DNA from: Megaustenia siamemsis
Taxonomy: Eukaryota > Mollusca > Gastropoda > Stylommatophora > Ariophantidae
Length of the DNA stretch: 64,000 bases
Assembly (NCBI GenBank): GCA_032433765.1
Contig: JAVIAB010000059.1
Span: 61,158,582-61,222,581 of the forward strand
Direction: 5' to 3'
Translations under genes and position numbers: made by a program
In this document: piece by piece, positions 9,691-21,664 of the stretch
How the letters are laid out: the number at the start of each line of letters is the position of its first letter
How positions within the stretch are numbered: the first letter of the stretch is position 1
The notes under the pieces: model-generated
Seen by the model: the letters and a program-made list of their open reading frames with translations, nothing else
What the model was told of the DNA's origin: nothing
Databases searched by the model: none

Positions 9691-9762
9691 ATAAATGAAT
9701 ATTATTATGGAGGGAAACTTCCGAGGCGGCAGATCAGTGAATTATTTCAGTAGAAGTATGTT

Positions 9763-9942
9763 ACAACTGGAAAAATCGAGGGACGAAGAGAAAGAGGAAG
9801 CAAAGAGAAAAAAATAACAGACAGCTTTTAAGAGAATGGCTTGGCAGAAGTCGACAACATAAATGATAAATAACTGTCGAGATCGAAAATTGTGGAGAGA
9901 CATGATCACCTACGCCAGTAGGCCCAGTACTTGATGATGATG
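9763..9942 (+). mobile_element. L-C LINE 3' fragment with 11-bp target duplication
   Basis: It contains CAACTGGAAAAATCGAGGGA and GAGAATGGCTTGGCAGAAG, and ends CAGTACTTGATGATGATG. AGAAGTATGTT occurs at 9752-9762 and 9943-9953. The piece is only the last 180 bp of the family. Confidence 0.7.
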
Positions 9943-9987
9943 AGAAGTATGTTTCAACACTCGGAAAATAGTCACAATAATCACAAC

Positions 9988-10733
9988 ATGAAAAGTTTAA
10001 TTCCAACAGACGACAAAGTAATAATGGAAAACAACCAGTGGAAGAGATCGATCACTTTATCTATCATGGAAGTCACATTGATCGAGAAGAGGATACAAGC
10101 AAAGAAATTAGAATCAGAATAGCTAAAGCAGCATGTCTTTCAGAAGCCTTGAAAAGTTGTGGAAATCAAAACTCATCAGCACAAACACAAAACTTAGACT
10201 ATTCAAATGAAATGTACCATCAACTCTTACTTATGCGTGTGAAAGCTGGAAAACAACAAGAGATATAGAAACAAAGTTGAACGCATTCGAAAATAAATGT
10301 CTAAGGAAAATACTTGGTATAGCGTGGAACGAATTCAAAACAAACAAGGAAATTAGAGAAATCGCCAATCAACCACTAATATCTTCAGTAATAAAGAAAA
10401 GACGATGGTCATATGTTGGACATGTGATGAGAAGAGATAATAACCGAATAGCAAAGCAAGCCCTCATATGGAAACAACGGGTAAGAGAAAAAGAGGAAGA
10501 CCCAGAGAGACACTGAGAAGAACATTGATGAGAGAGGCAAGAGCAGCAGGAATCGGCTTCCTCAATAAGATAGAGCTGCTTGCACAGAACAGAGACAAAT
10601 GGCGAGATTTGATAAAATATCTTTAAATGAATTGAAAACTGCTAGAACAAAAATTCAGAATAGAGAGGAGGGAGTATCTTGGTCTACGTCCTATGGGCCG
10701 GCTACGGCTTGAAAGGTCAATAGATAGATAGAA
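9988..10733 (+). mobile_element. L-A LINE 3' fragment with complete tail
   Basis: The C-terminal part of the L-A polyprotein lies in several frames (10277-10516 reads LNAFENKCLRKILGIAWNEF in its centre). The conserved 3' end GCCGGCTACGGCTTGAAAGG and the ATAGATAGATAG tail follow. The second reading frame begins at a deletion in the KRKRGRP block. It sits inside a palindromic retroposon. Confidence 0.85.
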
Positions 10734-11105
10734 TCAACAACATATAAAAAAATCACAGCAAGTAAAAATAGATGGTCCGTAGGAGAATCGAATCCAAACT
10801 CCTTGGCACAGCGTCCTTCCACGAGAATCAAACGCTAGAGCACACGGCAACTCAGCTACCTAAAGAGATAGCTATCATTGCCAATGTCTTTCACGCATGT
10901 GTACTTATGACTGTAGCGTAGGGTTACGAACACAACTCGGAAATAAATTGTTTATCTGCATTTTCCTATTAAGACAAGTATCTCCCGGATAGGGTAGGGC
11001 TGAATATTTGTAACTATAGTCATGAGTACACATGTGTGAAAGACATTGCCAATGATAACTATCTTTGTCTTAGGTAGCTGAGTTGGTCGTGTGCTCTAGC
11101 GTTTG

Positions 11106-11520
11106 GTTCCACCTTTTGATGTTACTCGTCCATGTTAGTCTTAGTCTGCTCTACCTCTTTTACTTTGTATTTTCCCCTCTAAGATTAATTTTAGTAGGCT
11201 GTTGTGTCTTTTAACATGTCCAAAAAATATAATTCTCTTGTTTGAATTGTGTTTAGTAGTTCTCTTTTCATTTTTAGTTGTTTTAAGACTTCATCGTTTG
11301 TTTTCTTTTCCTTCCATCCAATTCTACCTATTCTTCTATAAATCCACATTTCAAATACTTCAATTTTATGTTCCTATTCTTATTTAAAGTCCACGTTTCT
11401 GCACCATACAGGAATTTTGAGAAGGTATAACATTTTGAAATTTTTTATTTTAGCCCTGGTGTTATTGTTTTGATAGTAGTATCTTTCTCATGGCATTAAA
11501 ATTACTTTTGCCATTCCTAT
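11106..11520 (-). mobile_element. L-J LINE fragment
   Basis: The minus strand carries an L-J C-terminal segment. Its sequence, GATGTTACTCGTCCATGTTAG on plus with CTTTTACTTTGTATTTTCCC, recurs at 22955-23225. It is broken by stops. It abuts, and probably truncated, the palindromic element on its left. Confidence 0.5.
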
Positions 11521-11524
11521 TCTT

Positions 11525-12854
11525 CCTCAAAGTTATTCTGTAAAATAATCCTAAATAGAATAAAGGATTCAATAGATACAGTAATGCGTGAAGAACAGGC
11601 TGGGTTTAGAAAAGGGAGAAGCTGTCTTGACACATTTCACTCTACGACTTATATTGGAGGAACATATTGAAAAGCAAAAACCTTTTGTACTTAACTTCAT
11701 CGACTTCAAAAAAGCATTTGATAGTATTCATAGAGATTCTTTGTGGAAAATTCTGAGCAATATGGTTTACCATCAAAAATCATAAATATTATCAAAGACA
11801 TGTATGATGGTTACACATGTGCAGTTCGAACAGAGGAAGGACTGAGCGAATGTTTCCCAATAGAAACTGGCGTTAAACAAGGATGTATTTTATCGCCCTT
11901 GTTATTTGGAATTGTTATGGACTTCATAATGAAGAAATGCTGCACTGGTAATAAAGGCATCGAATGGATACAAGGAGACCATTTGGAGGACCTCGACTTT
12001 GCTGATGACATAGTTCTCATCAGCAGTCAGATAAAAACGATGCAGGAAAACACAAATGAACTATCATCAATAGCCAGCAAAATTGGGCTTGAGGTCAATC
12101 ATGAAAAGACTAAAGTCATGAAAAGTTTAATTCCAACAAGTGACAAAATATACATGAAAACAAACCAGTAGAAGAGATCGATCACTTTATCTATCTTGGA
12201 AGTCACATTGATCGAGAAGGGGATACGAGCAAAGAAATTAGAATCAGACTGGCTAAAGCAGCAATGTCTTTCAGAAGCCTTGAAAAGTTGTGGAAATCAA
12301 AACTCATTAGCACAAACACAAAACTTAGGCTATTCAAATCAAATGTACTATCAACCCTTACGTATGCGTGTGAAAGCTGGAAAACAACAAGAGATATAGA
12401 AACAAAGTTGAACGCATTCGAAAATAAATGTCTAAGGAAAATACTTGGTATAGAATGGAACGAATTCAAAACAAACGAGGAAATTAGAGAAATCGCCAAT
12501 CAACCACTAATATCTTCAGTAATAAAGAAAAGACGATGGTCATACGTTGGACATGTGATGAGAAGAGATAATAATCGAATAGCAAAGCAAGCCCTCATAT
12601 GGGAAACAACAGGTAAAAGAAAAAGAGGAAGACCCAGGGAGACACTGAGAAGAACATTGATGAGAGAGGCAAGAGCAGCAGGAATCGGCTCCCTCAATGA
12701 GATAGAACTGTTTGCACAGAACAGAGACAGATGGCGAGATTTAATAAAATATCTTAAAAGAAAACTGCTAGAACAAAAATTCATATAGGAGAAGGTGTAT
12801 CTTGGTTACGCCCTATGGGCCGGTTACGGCTCGAAAGGTCAATAGATAGATAGA
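11525..12854 (+). mobile_element. L-A LINE: RT palm to 3' tail
   Basis: This is the most complete plus-strand L-A copy. Pieces in order: EEQAGFRKGRSCLD-like start (frameshifted near 11620), FVLNFIDFKKAFDSIHRDSL, GVKQGCILSPLLFG, the catalytic LDFADDIVLISS at about 11994-12030, a KTKVMKSLIPTS block, then FRSLEKLWKSKLIST, the KRKRGRPRETLRRT block and a stop at 12788. It ends in GGCTCGAAAGGTCAATAGATAGATAG. At least three frameshifts separate the ORFs at 11588-11785, 11743-12171 and 12264-12788, so it is inactive. The upstream endonuclease is missing. Confidence 0.9.
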
Positions 12855-13700
12855 TTCTTTTGTTTATTTCAGTTGTACATTTTCCATCACTGGTTATAGT
12901 ATTGATATATATATCACGTGATAATCCATTCAAAATGGCTACCGGTACAGAGCTGCAGAGTATAGTATACGGATCTTGATGAACTGGTGAAACTTACATT
13001 GCATCAATTAATGACTGGACTGGAATGTAGATATTATTATTAGTTTAAATTGTTGCTACGATGACAGAATATATTTTCATCTGGGCTTGATCTATGTGCC
13101 CAATTTGAACAATAATGGGCTCTCGAATTCGGTAAGAGACTCAGACTCCTCAGACTCCGACTCCTTACTTACGCCTTACTTTACACTACACTTACACACA
13201 CAATAATCCTATATTTTAATTTACTAGTCAGTCTTTATTATTCTTTTATTTATAAAGTAACGACTGAAATGAGTAACTCGTTATTTAGTTAGTGAAGTAT
13301 ATTATATTAGCACTTTATTTAATATTTTATTTTATATAACATCTACTGGTGTTCAGTAAAGTAAAGCTATTGTGTGCATGCACTAGAAAGGAATGTTATT
13401 TAAAATTTAATTGCATTTTTATTGCTGCTTCACATCACATCATTTGCCAACAGAACTCAAAACTGAACTCACACACAAGTTCCGTTCCCCACTAGTAATA
13501 AGATAGAGAGATAATAAAACGAGAGTTCCGTTCCCCCACTAGAGATAATAAAACGAGAATTTCTACTTTACATACTTTCGTTTTTAGTAAAAAGTAAAGT
13601 CAGTTGTGAGTAAAGTTATTTCGTTACTCAGTGAGTCGTTAAATCATAATATTATGTTAACAAATTAGTATCATCATCACATTCAATTCATTAGCATTCA
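12855..13700. other. No gene recognised
   Basis: This AT-rich sequence has a degenerate duplication near 13480-13560 (GAGTTCCGTTCCC...CACTAG and AGATAATAAAACGAGA repeated). I see no coding exon, RNA gene or known repeat family in it. Confidence 0.5.
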
Positions 13701-15290
13701 GACACATCCATAGGACATGCTATGAATGATCTTTTCCTCAAAATCATCACACAAGGACTAATTGTGCCAGTTTGGTGTTGGATGACACATCCTCTCATTC
13801 GTCCATCTTATCGATCTGTTCTGGCAACACTGGTCCTCGCTCCCAGCTCACGCAGCCTAGACAGCCATGTATTTGTGCTTCTATCAAAGTCCTTTGTTCA
13901 ACCATCAGATTGTTAATGATTCTGCCAGATCCATTGGCTGTCCAGCAGCTAATTTTGTCGAACCGGCCAGTTTATCTATTGTGAGGGCACAACACCAGCA
14001 TGGTTCGGGATATACATAAAGGTGTACTGCAAATCTTGGATCTCAGTATTGATCCCAACCATTGACGACAAATAAAGCCTGACTCTACTTTGCGGATCTT
14101 GTTCATTTAGTCATTCAGCACACACACATGAGTACACTCTTGAGTATCCAACCAATCAAAAGCCTTTGTCACTGCCATTATTTCAATCGTCAAACTAGTG
14201 GTCGTCATTGCATAGGTGCCACTATCCTCGAGAACAGTTCTGTCATTGGATTGAGCTTTCAGTGCCAAAGCACTCCATTGATATGGCATACCACAGAACC
14301 ATCTATGCAGACTAGTAAATTCATATTGCAGTTTTAACAAATAAGGGTGCTCATTTCTGCAAAAACTGCAATCAGATATGTTCTCTACATCCCCTATCTA
14401 ATGTGGCAATGTCAGAGAAGGTGGTTTTAAGTTTTGAAGAAATAGATATCCATTCTGTCCCAGGAATAACATTAGATAGCTCGCAGATCGATTTGACAAT
14501 ATTCTTAGCTCGGTCTATCCAGGATTTACCTTCTGAACCTATTACCTATATCTTCAGTTATTTTCTCATACAGTGTATGTTCCTGGTCAGAGCTTATCTT
14601 TAGGTATGCACATGCTCTTAGTATCATGATCCTGTTCTCCATAGTGAAGAAATCCAATTGCCATGCATGAAGTGTCTCTCATGCAGCCCATAATAATGCG
14701 CAAACTTTCATTTTGCACTCTTTCAAGTTTATGTACTTGAGTCTCACTAACAGTAAGGATGGCCATGACGTATTCTATGGACGAGAGGACTAGTCCCCAA
14801 TATAGAAGTATCAACAAACGTTCGATACCAGAAGCTGCTATGACTCTCATTGCAAAAATCCCATGCGAGCTTTCTAATTTATGTGGTCTATATGTCCTTT
14901 GAAGTACAGTAAAGTAAAGTGCCCCGTAGGGAATATGGTGTTAGTGACCATAATTTGTACAGACCTTCAGCACATGATTTTTGGGGTAATGTGGTCGTTA
15001 TTACACCCGTACCGCTTTACTTTCCCAGAAAAAAATCCGGTACCCATTTAAGGCTGGCTGAACCCGAAAGCTGTCGGTTGGAGCACAGGTTACGATCAAA
15101 TTTCACTCCCAAATATGTCATCATGTTGGTTCTACTCATCTCCTCGTCACATACTCTTACAGTTGGAAAATCTGTGTTAACAATATAATTCCTAGCGATT
15201 GTTAGGAGAGAGCCATGTTACTGTTGCTTTACTTAGGTTGATGTGTGCTTTGGAACTGTTACACCATGAAGTGAAATATTGTTATTGGTT
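13700..15290 (-). mobile_element. L-E LINE, C-terminal part (thumb and RNase-H-like region)
   Basis: Read on the minus strand: a TSWCNSSKAHINLSKATVTW block at about 15280-15220, then after a SINE insertion LLILLYWGLVLSSIEYVMAI and KLERVQNESLRIIMGC (14850-14660). An RNase-H-like stretch ALALKAQSNDRTVLEDSGTY...EIMAVTKAFDWL follows (14340-14107). These are the regions downstream of the YADD box in I/Nimb-type elements. Frames are broken throughout. The RT palm of the same element lies at 16745-18040. Confidence 0.75.
14905..15095 (-). mobile_element. SINE-1 copy inside L-E
   Basis: Body and 3' end of SINE-1 in the minus orientation (GTAAAGTAAAGTGCCCCGTA, CATTTAAGGCTGGCTGAACC). The tRNA-like head appears truncated at about 15090, after GAAAGCTGTCGGTTGG. 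It separates two pieces of the L-E LINE. Confidence 0.7.
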
Positions 15291-15790
15291 ATTGGTTATG
15301 GAAGGCCTCGGCATCACAGCAAACGAATTAAAATCCATAATTGCTCAACCGCCCGTGCCAGTGGAATCATCCGAATTACCAACTCATCTCCCAAACAAAG
15401 AAAGGTAACTGTAGTCCCCATCGTAGCAGTCTCAGCACACGCCAAAAGACATAAGGCGAAACCGCGCAGAAAGTGAACACAGCCAACTGTTCCCTGTCAT
15501 ACGATATCATCATTCATCGTAAACAAGCGGGATATCGAAGCAGGATCAAAATGGATGAGACTCACAGCTCACGGTGTGCACAGAGCACTTAACTCAGTAG
15601 CTCCTGCAACAAGCCGGACTTGGAATATGAGGAAACTGCAAGAAGGAACACTTTTCAGACATAGCCTTCAATGGTTCCTACCGCCTATCCACCATATACC
15701 ATGGGAGTTCACGTCCTCCCGAAATTGATGATCGTCATAGTACTTGATGATGTAGGCCGTCATTGATGACTCCAACTCCAAACATATAGA
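15290..15790. repeat. Unclassified dispersed repeat U1, copy 1
   Basis: This block of about 450-500 bp recurs near 37085-37620 and 40455-40880. Shared strings include ATTGCTCAACCGCCCGTGCC, CCAACTGTTCCCTGTCATAC and GTGCACAGAGCACTTAACTC. No long ORF is shared and no terminal repeats are obvious. Confidence 0.75.
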
Positions 15791-16510
15791 CACACAGTGG
15801 TGGTAATTTGTCATTTCCAATCCAACAGAAGCCACATGACCTGTAGTTAGTGAAACCACAGAGAGAATATGATTTTGTGACCTTCACTGATTCACTCTTA
15901 GATGTGAATGTGTAGTTTACACAAGAGGAGAAGTTTTCAACTACAGTGATTCCATTTAAGGCAATTCTGGGATAGCAAGGCAAGTCTCCTTTATAGCAGC
16001 AGAACTTGATGTTCTCCGCTCCCTTCTTGTAGCTGCTGCCACACGATTCTGATGTCTCACTAACCTGGACATCACTCAAGAACAATGCCAGACTAACATT
16101 CCACAAACATGGCTCTGCTGATGAAGTGCCTGGTGCAACAGTTGCATCAATCATACTGGGGGCTCCTGGTCTGTGGTCATTAATATCACAGACGGCACAT
16201 GGTGTTGTTATATTCAGTATTTCTTTCTGGGGTGTAAATATGTGGCACACACATGGAGAGTGGTTTGTGGTCACAGTAATCCCATTAAAGGCAATTCTAG
16301 GGTAGCATGGCATAGCTGTTTCAGAACAGCACAATCCTGTGATGTTTTCTGTGTTCGCTATAAAGCTGCTGCTGCTACACAATCCTGACCAATTATAGGT
16401 GTGGACATTATTCACTTGCAATGACAAAACTGCATCGTTTACATCATAAACCTCTGGAAGCGAATCATTTATGGGACTAATAGTACAATTTATTCTTCCA
16501 TCGGGGATAT
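15790..16510 (-). CDS. Cys-rich duplicated extracellular-type ORF, possible single exon, unknown gene
   Basis: On the minus strand an open frame of about 240 codons runs from a plausible acceptor (T-rich tract then ATGCAG, first exon base 16510) to about 15790. It contains two copies of a module of about 100 residues. Module 1 has LCCSETAMPCYPRIAFNGIT and module 2 has FCCYKGDLPCYPRIALNGIT. Each is preceded by an S-x-x-C pair and followed by further Cys residues and several N-x-S/T sites, which suggests a secreted or membrane ectodomain. The frame continues into repeat U1 (stop at 15735), so the natural end is probably a donor before about 15790. It sits between two halves of an L-E LINE. I do not recognise the family. 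It could be a host exon, a captured gene fragment or an element-encoded protein. Confidence 0.45.
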
Positions 16511-16744
16511 CTGCATTGAGTCCCCAAAAAAAGGTCTTTGGTTAAAAAGCACATATGCGTTTGAGTTAAACGCACAATGAGCACACTTCGTAGATTCAAA
16601 ATGATCCTTGAGCAATGCCATCGGTTTGCACAAGTTAGGTCCTTAGCTACCAACGTCAAAAATGTCTGAAACGAAGCCATCCAATTAACGACTTTATCTA
16701 CAGCGAAGGTTAACGAACTGTGAACAAACATTTATGTTCAAACC

Positions 16745-18040
16745 CTTGAAAACATTTTCAAAAATTTGCCAACTCGCAGCAATGACATTTATCGTGTTGT
16801 TCAATGTAAACATTGCTTGGGAAGTGAAATATTATCTGTGAAGGATAGTGTTCTCCCTTTTCATCCAATCGTTGAGCAGTAACCATCACTGTGTACACAT
16901 TGAAAAGGACTGGTGACAGCGGAGAGCTTTGAAGTAGTCCTGGACAAATGTTTATCAGCTGAGATGACCAGCTGCCACATCTGAGAGCCACCTTCCTTTG
17001 CAATAATGTTGTTACAATCTATCTTATAATTGGAGGATGTACCTCAAGTACCACTAACATGTGTAGAAGATAGTCAAAGGATACTCTGTTGTAAGCATCT
17101 TCTAAGTCTGTCACCACTGTGCATGTCTCCTCATGAGCATGGAATCCTTCAAATACAACAAAGGTAAAGACTGTGGTGTTGAGCAATGTCTCTATTGCAT
17201 TGGATTGCCCACAAATGTGAGAGGAAAAGTATGACGCAATTTGAAGTCCCAAGCCAGTCTGTGAGCGATGATTTTCTCCAGGAACATGCCATTGGCATTT
17301 TGCAAGGTGATTATTCTGTATGCAATGATCTGGGAGTGATCATTGTTGGGTTTTGGAACAGTATGGAGGTAATCGTGAAACCATTCCTCCCATATATGAC
17401 CATTCAGAATGCTGGAATTAAATACACTGGCCAGATTTTTCACATTCTCTTTGGAGAGTTGGCTGATATCATTATAACGAATGTATATATCATGGCTTGG
17501 GGTAATGTTTCTAGTTCTATGAAGCACTAGCAACAAAATAGACTCTGTTGTAATGCAGTATTCATCATCTAGATTCAAACTCACACAAACCTGATAGCTT
17601 TCCCATGATCTGAAGCCTTGCATCCATGTCCTTTAGATGACGTTCTATGTAGTATATAAGCTTGGTTTTTCCTTTACTCTCATAAGATTGCCATGTACAG
17701 TCTGTGATCTGAAAATCAGGGATCACTCGGCTTTGAGCGATAAATTTCATTCTTTTATCAAAATGTCTAAACTTTGAAAGTGATTTTTCTGTGCAGACAC
17801 TATTGGATAACTCTACCCACTTTTTTGCTTTTACGCTGTCAGCACATGCCTTAAATAGCCTCATCTTTTCACTAACCTCTGCCCTTAATACGTGTAGTAT
17901 CTCTGTCAGAGATGAGTCCTTCATCCTTGTGTTATGCCACACTTTAATAGCCTGTCTTTTTTCTACCCAAGCTTTGTTGATATCCTTGCCCCACCAATGG
18001 GGTTGTAACCATATTTTTTTGTTTATTACAGGGTGAGCTT
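16745..18040 (-). mobile_element. L-E LINE: linker and RT palm
   Basis: The minus strand reads HWWGKDINKAWVEKRQAIK (about 18000), then an ORF at 17565-17942 (linker). ORF 17192-17623 contains VPKPNNDHSQIIAYRIITLQ (RT motif 2), 17019-17252 contains CTVVTDLEDAYNRVSFDYLL (the usual D-x-x-x-A-x-D position reads DLEDAY), and 16758-17003 contains SSPLSPVLFNVYT. The order is correct for a Jockey/I-group RT, but the frames change between blocks and the FADD box is destroyed. The element stops near 16745 and resumes at 15290. Confidence 0.8.
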
Positions 18041-18084
18041 GATTTCAAGTATCTAATTTTACTGATATAATTTAACTTTTCCTT

Positions 18085-19170
18085 TGTTATCATAATTATC
18101 ATCAAGTACCAAGCCTGCAGGCATAGGTGATCATGTCTCTCCACAACTCTCGATCTCGACAGTTAATCATTTCTGTTGTTGACCGTCTGCCAAGCAATTT
18201 TCTTAAGCTTGTCTGGTATTTTTTCTCTTTGCTTCCCTCTGTCTCTTTATCCCTCAATTTTCCAGTTGTCACAATATATTCCAGTTTTCCCCTTATAATT
18301 GCATGGCCAAAAATGACAATTGTTTCTTCCATATATTGGAAATTAGCTCTGTTTTTGCTTAGCCTCTTTCAGAACTTTTTCATTGCTCTTCTTAGCTGTC
18401 TATGGTTCATGGCATTCTCAACATTCTTCTGTAAAACCACATTTCTACATACTCTACTGATTTTCTTGTCTGTTGTCCTATTGTCCATGATTCACATCCA
18501 TGTGTTAAGACTGGCTCTACATAACATTTAAGAACTCTTTTTCTTGTTTCTGTTGTTAAAAATGGATTGTATAGTATCTTACTCATTTTTTGGAAAACTG
18601 CTTTTGCCTGAGCCATTCTGCATCTCACATCTTACCTCTGTTGTACATCTACCATCAGAGAATAACATTGTTCCCAGATATTTAAATTCATTTAACTGTT
18701 TTAATATTGTTCCAACTGTCTTTATTGTGCATTGTGGTGATGTCTTTTCCTTTGTTGCTACTATTACTTCTGTTTTTTTGCTATTAAAGCTGAGTCCTTT
18801 ATTTTTGCTTTCCCTCACTATAGTGTCTAACATTTCTTGTAACTCATTTTAACTCTTAGTGTTTAAGACTGTATCATCAGCATACCATTAGATTATTTTT
18901 ACCGTGGCCTCCGATTGTTATTCCAAGCATGTCCCTTATGGATCTTAAAATAATCTCACTATACATATTAAACAAATCTGGTGACAGCACACAACCTTGC
19001 CTAACACCCTGTTTTATTTGTTGAAACATTTCCACTTGATTTCCAATTCTTATGGCCGTTGTTTGTTGCCAGTACATGTTCCTTATTATTCTTAGATCTT
19101 TGCTGTCTACGTTTTTGCCTTCTAAAATTTTGATTATTTCATGGTTCTTTACTTCTAGTATATGATATCT
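18085..19170 (-). mobile_element. L-C LINE: RT palm to 3' end
   Basis: Minus-strand order: a KNHEIIKILEGKNVDSKDLR block and IKQGVRQGCVLSPDLFNMYS at 18877-19170, then the YADDT box at about 18880 recovered only after a one-base frameshift. NGFKYLG-type residues and CTTEVRCEMQNGSGKSS lie at 18579-18833. The C-terminal WFYRRMLRMP, HAIIRGKLEYIVTTGKL and CRDRELWRDMI follow. It ends at the TACTTGATGAT tail (about 18090). It is inactive because of frameshifts. Confidence 0.85.
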
Positions 19171-19692
19171 GTATAGTAAAGAAAGTAACATGCAGAATGT
19201 GCAATGAGGAATAAAAGAGAAAACAACGAAAAAGAAAAAAGTTTGCAAAAATTACTTACATCACTTATGGGTCTCACGAAGCTATCCATACATGAATTAT
19301 ACAGATACAACACCAAAATATAGCATTCCTTGAATAACGTATCCATATTTACATAATTCAGATAAATTTCAACCACAGTTGTAGCACAAATAACAATTTT
19401 ATAACTATTTCTTGAAGAGGGAGGATAATTTTTTGGGCATTTCTAAAGTAGCAAAAACTTAACATATTACTCAGATTTGTCACTTCAAATCACATTAACA
19501 ATAGCTGAATTCTTCCTTGCTACCAGCTTTACCGCAGCATTGCAATTATTTGCCTGTTCCCTAACAATTGCTGACTGAGAGCCACTTGAATAAAGAAAAC
19601 TCATGGAAAGGATCTCATGCTAAATGTCGTTTGGTTTCATGGTTACAAATTTAATTATGGAAAAATGTTGTCAAACAAATTAGTGGGCTTTA

Positions 19693-20098
19693 CTGGAGAC
19701 AAATAATAATAAATGAATATTATTATAGAGGGAAACTTCCGAGGCGATAATTCAGTGAATCATTGGGGGAAGAGGTATGTTTTACAGCACTTAGAAAAAA
19801 TGACAAATAAACAACAGAAAAAACAAAGAACAATATATGGTCTGAAGCAGGATCGAACCCGTACTCCTTGGCACTGTGCCTTGCCACGAGAAGCCGAATG
19901 CTAGGGAACACTGCCACTCAGCTAAAAATGACAATGTTCTCTAGCATTCGGCTTCTCGTAGCAAAGGCGCAGTGCCAAGGAGTACGGGTTTGATCCTGCT
20001 TCTGACCATATAATGTTCTTTGTTTTTTTTTTCTGTTGTTGTTTATTTGTCATTTTTTCTGAGTGCTATAAAACTTACCTCCTCCTCCTATGATTCGC
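19693..20098. mobile_element. Palindromic tRNA-like retroposon, copy 2
   Basis: The tail AATAATAATAAATGAATATT and CTTCCGAGGCG are at the left end. Two inverted arms follow, each with the tRNA-like module (left GGATCGAACCCGTACTCC in reverse, right GGAGTACGGGTTTGATCC), around a very short centre (about 19905-19945). An imperfect 13-bp direct repeat flanks it: TTAGTGGGCTTTA (19680-19692) and TTAGTTGGCTTTA (20099-20111). Orientation is opposite to copy 1. Confidence 0.8.
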
Positions 20099-20639
20099 TT
20101 AGTTGGCTTTAGCATTTTTAGGGCCAACCAAATCCAAGTCCATTTGATCCACATCTACAACAAAATAATGGGTAACTATTGAATAAGAAGAAGGTGCACT
20201 ATATATAAGTTTTAATTTGATAATATTAGATTCTTCACAGTTGTAAATTAGATAGTTCTAACCAAACTAACAAAATAATTCAGGAGTTATGGAGTTAAAA
20301 ACAAATCAGAGATGAGCTACCTAGATCATGTTTGCTGTCAGCATTTTCAGTAAATGGCACAAGGAAGCTTGCTGATGGAAGTAGAAGTGAAATGAGGAAA
20401 GCTGATAAATTGAAATTTCAGCTTAAAAATTTTTTTTAGACTTTATAATTACATATTGTCAGCTGAAATTGTGATGCTCCAGCTACTGTGATTAAGTTAT
20501 TAATGCGCTCACCACTGACTAGAAGAATCCAGTTCAAATCTCCTTGCTAGCTTTTTTCCTAAATGGCTACATGGTTTACTCAGTCTTTGGAAATGTGTAT
20601 CAGAGATTTCTGGAAAAGTCAAGTGGTTGGTGTGATATC

Positions 20640-21560
20640 AACTAGTAGTAGTGGTAGCCTCCATCATAGTTGACCATGATTTTTCAGCGCCCCTAAAAAT
20701 GTTATTTTTTCTTCTCTTTTGCCATGTATTCTCTTTTTCTATGAATCTGTCTGCTTCTTGTTTAAGTTGGAACTTTAGAGTGTGTTTCCAAAGATTGTTT
20801 TCTGCAGCTATTTCTTCCCAGGCTGCAGGGTTTATGTTCAGAGTCTTCATGTCGCATTTATACATGTCTACAAATCAAAGTTTTGGGTACCTCCTAGTCA
20901 TTTTGTCATCTGCTAGTTGTCCATAGAATATATCTTTTGGTATGCAGCCAACTTTTATACGGTGTATGTGGCCAAGCTAGTATAACCTACGTTGTTTGAG
21001 CCTTGTGTAGGTGTTTGGGAGGCCTGTGCGAGTCATGATCTGCACATTTGTCACTTGATCGTTCCAGGCAATACCAAGAATGCCGCACAGACATCGCATA
21101 TGGGATGCATTTAACTTTCTCTCCTGCTTTGCTTACATTTTCCAAGATTCGCTGCGATACAGGAGAATACTAACAATGCAGGCATTGTAAACTGCGGCCT
21201 TAGTTTAAATTGTCAGTTTGCTGTTTTGCCACACATGTCTAGAAAGATGGACGAAGGTGGTAGTAGCTTTACCAATGCGGTTGCCAATTTCTGTATCTAA
21301 AGATAGTTTGTCGTTGATGATTGACCCCAGGTAGTTATACTGCTGCACAACATTGAGTTTGTAGTTGTCAATACAGATTTCAGGTGTTGCTTCGACGTCC
21401 TGACCGAGTATATTAGTTTTCTGCAAACTTGTTAGACTGTAGTCTCTGCAGGCACGCGAAAAGTGATGTACCATGCTCTGGAGTTCTTCCTGATTGCATG
21501 ACAAGTGCAGTGTCATCAGCAAATAACAAGTCTCTAATAACGATATGTCTGATTTTGGAC
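20640..21560 (-). mobile_element. L-F LINE C-terminal half
   Basis: ORF 21205-21522 (minus) contains LQKTNILGQDVEATPEICID and YNYLGSIINDKLSLDTEIGN, the region after the RT active site. A degenerate stretch follows, including CLCGILGIAWNDQVTN, and ORF 20638-20865 has KCDMKTLNINPAAWEEIAAE and a final WKHTLKF. This is a widespread invertebrate non-LTR C-terminal pattern. The 5' part with the active site is absent. Confidence 0.8.
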
Positions 21561-21664
21561 CTTGTATTTAGTCTTGTAAGATTGAACAACCGACCATCAG
21601 ATTTAGTATAAAGATAATTAGTAAAAGGTATGAAGATATTGACTACATTATCTATTTCTTCTTA

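Larger units (their letters stand above)
9690..11105. mobile_element. Palindromic tRNA-like retroposon, copy 4, interrupted by two LINE insertions
   Basis: The tail AATAATAATAAATGAATATT followed by GGAGGGAAACTTCCGAGGCG starts at about 9690. The element resumes at 9943-9988 and again at 10734-11105. The inverted arms can be read at about 10830-10915 and 11010-11105 (CTAGAGCACACGGCAACTCA against TGAGTTGGTCGTGTGCTCTA). The roughly 95-bp loop contains the conserved ATTTCCGAGTTGTGTTCG block in reverse. Inserted LINEs are L-C at 9763-9942 and L-A at about 9988-10733. Confidence 0.65.
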
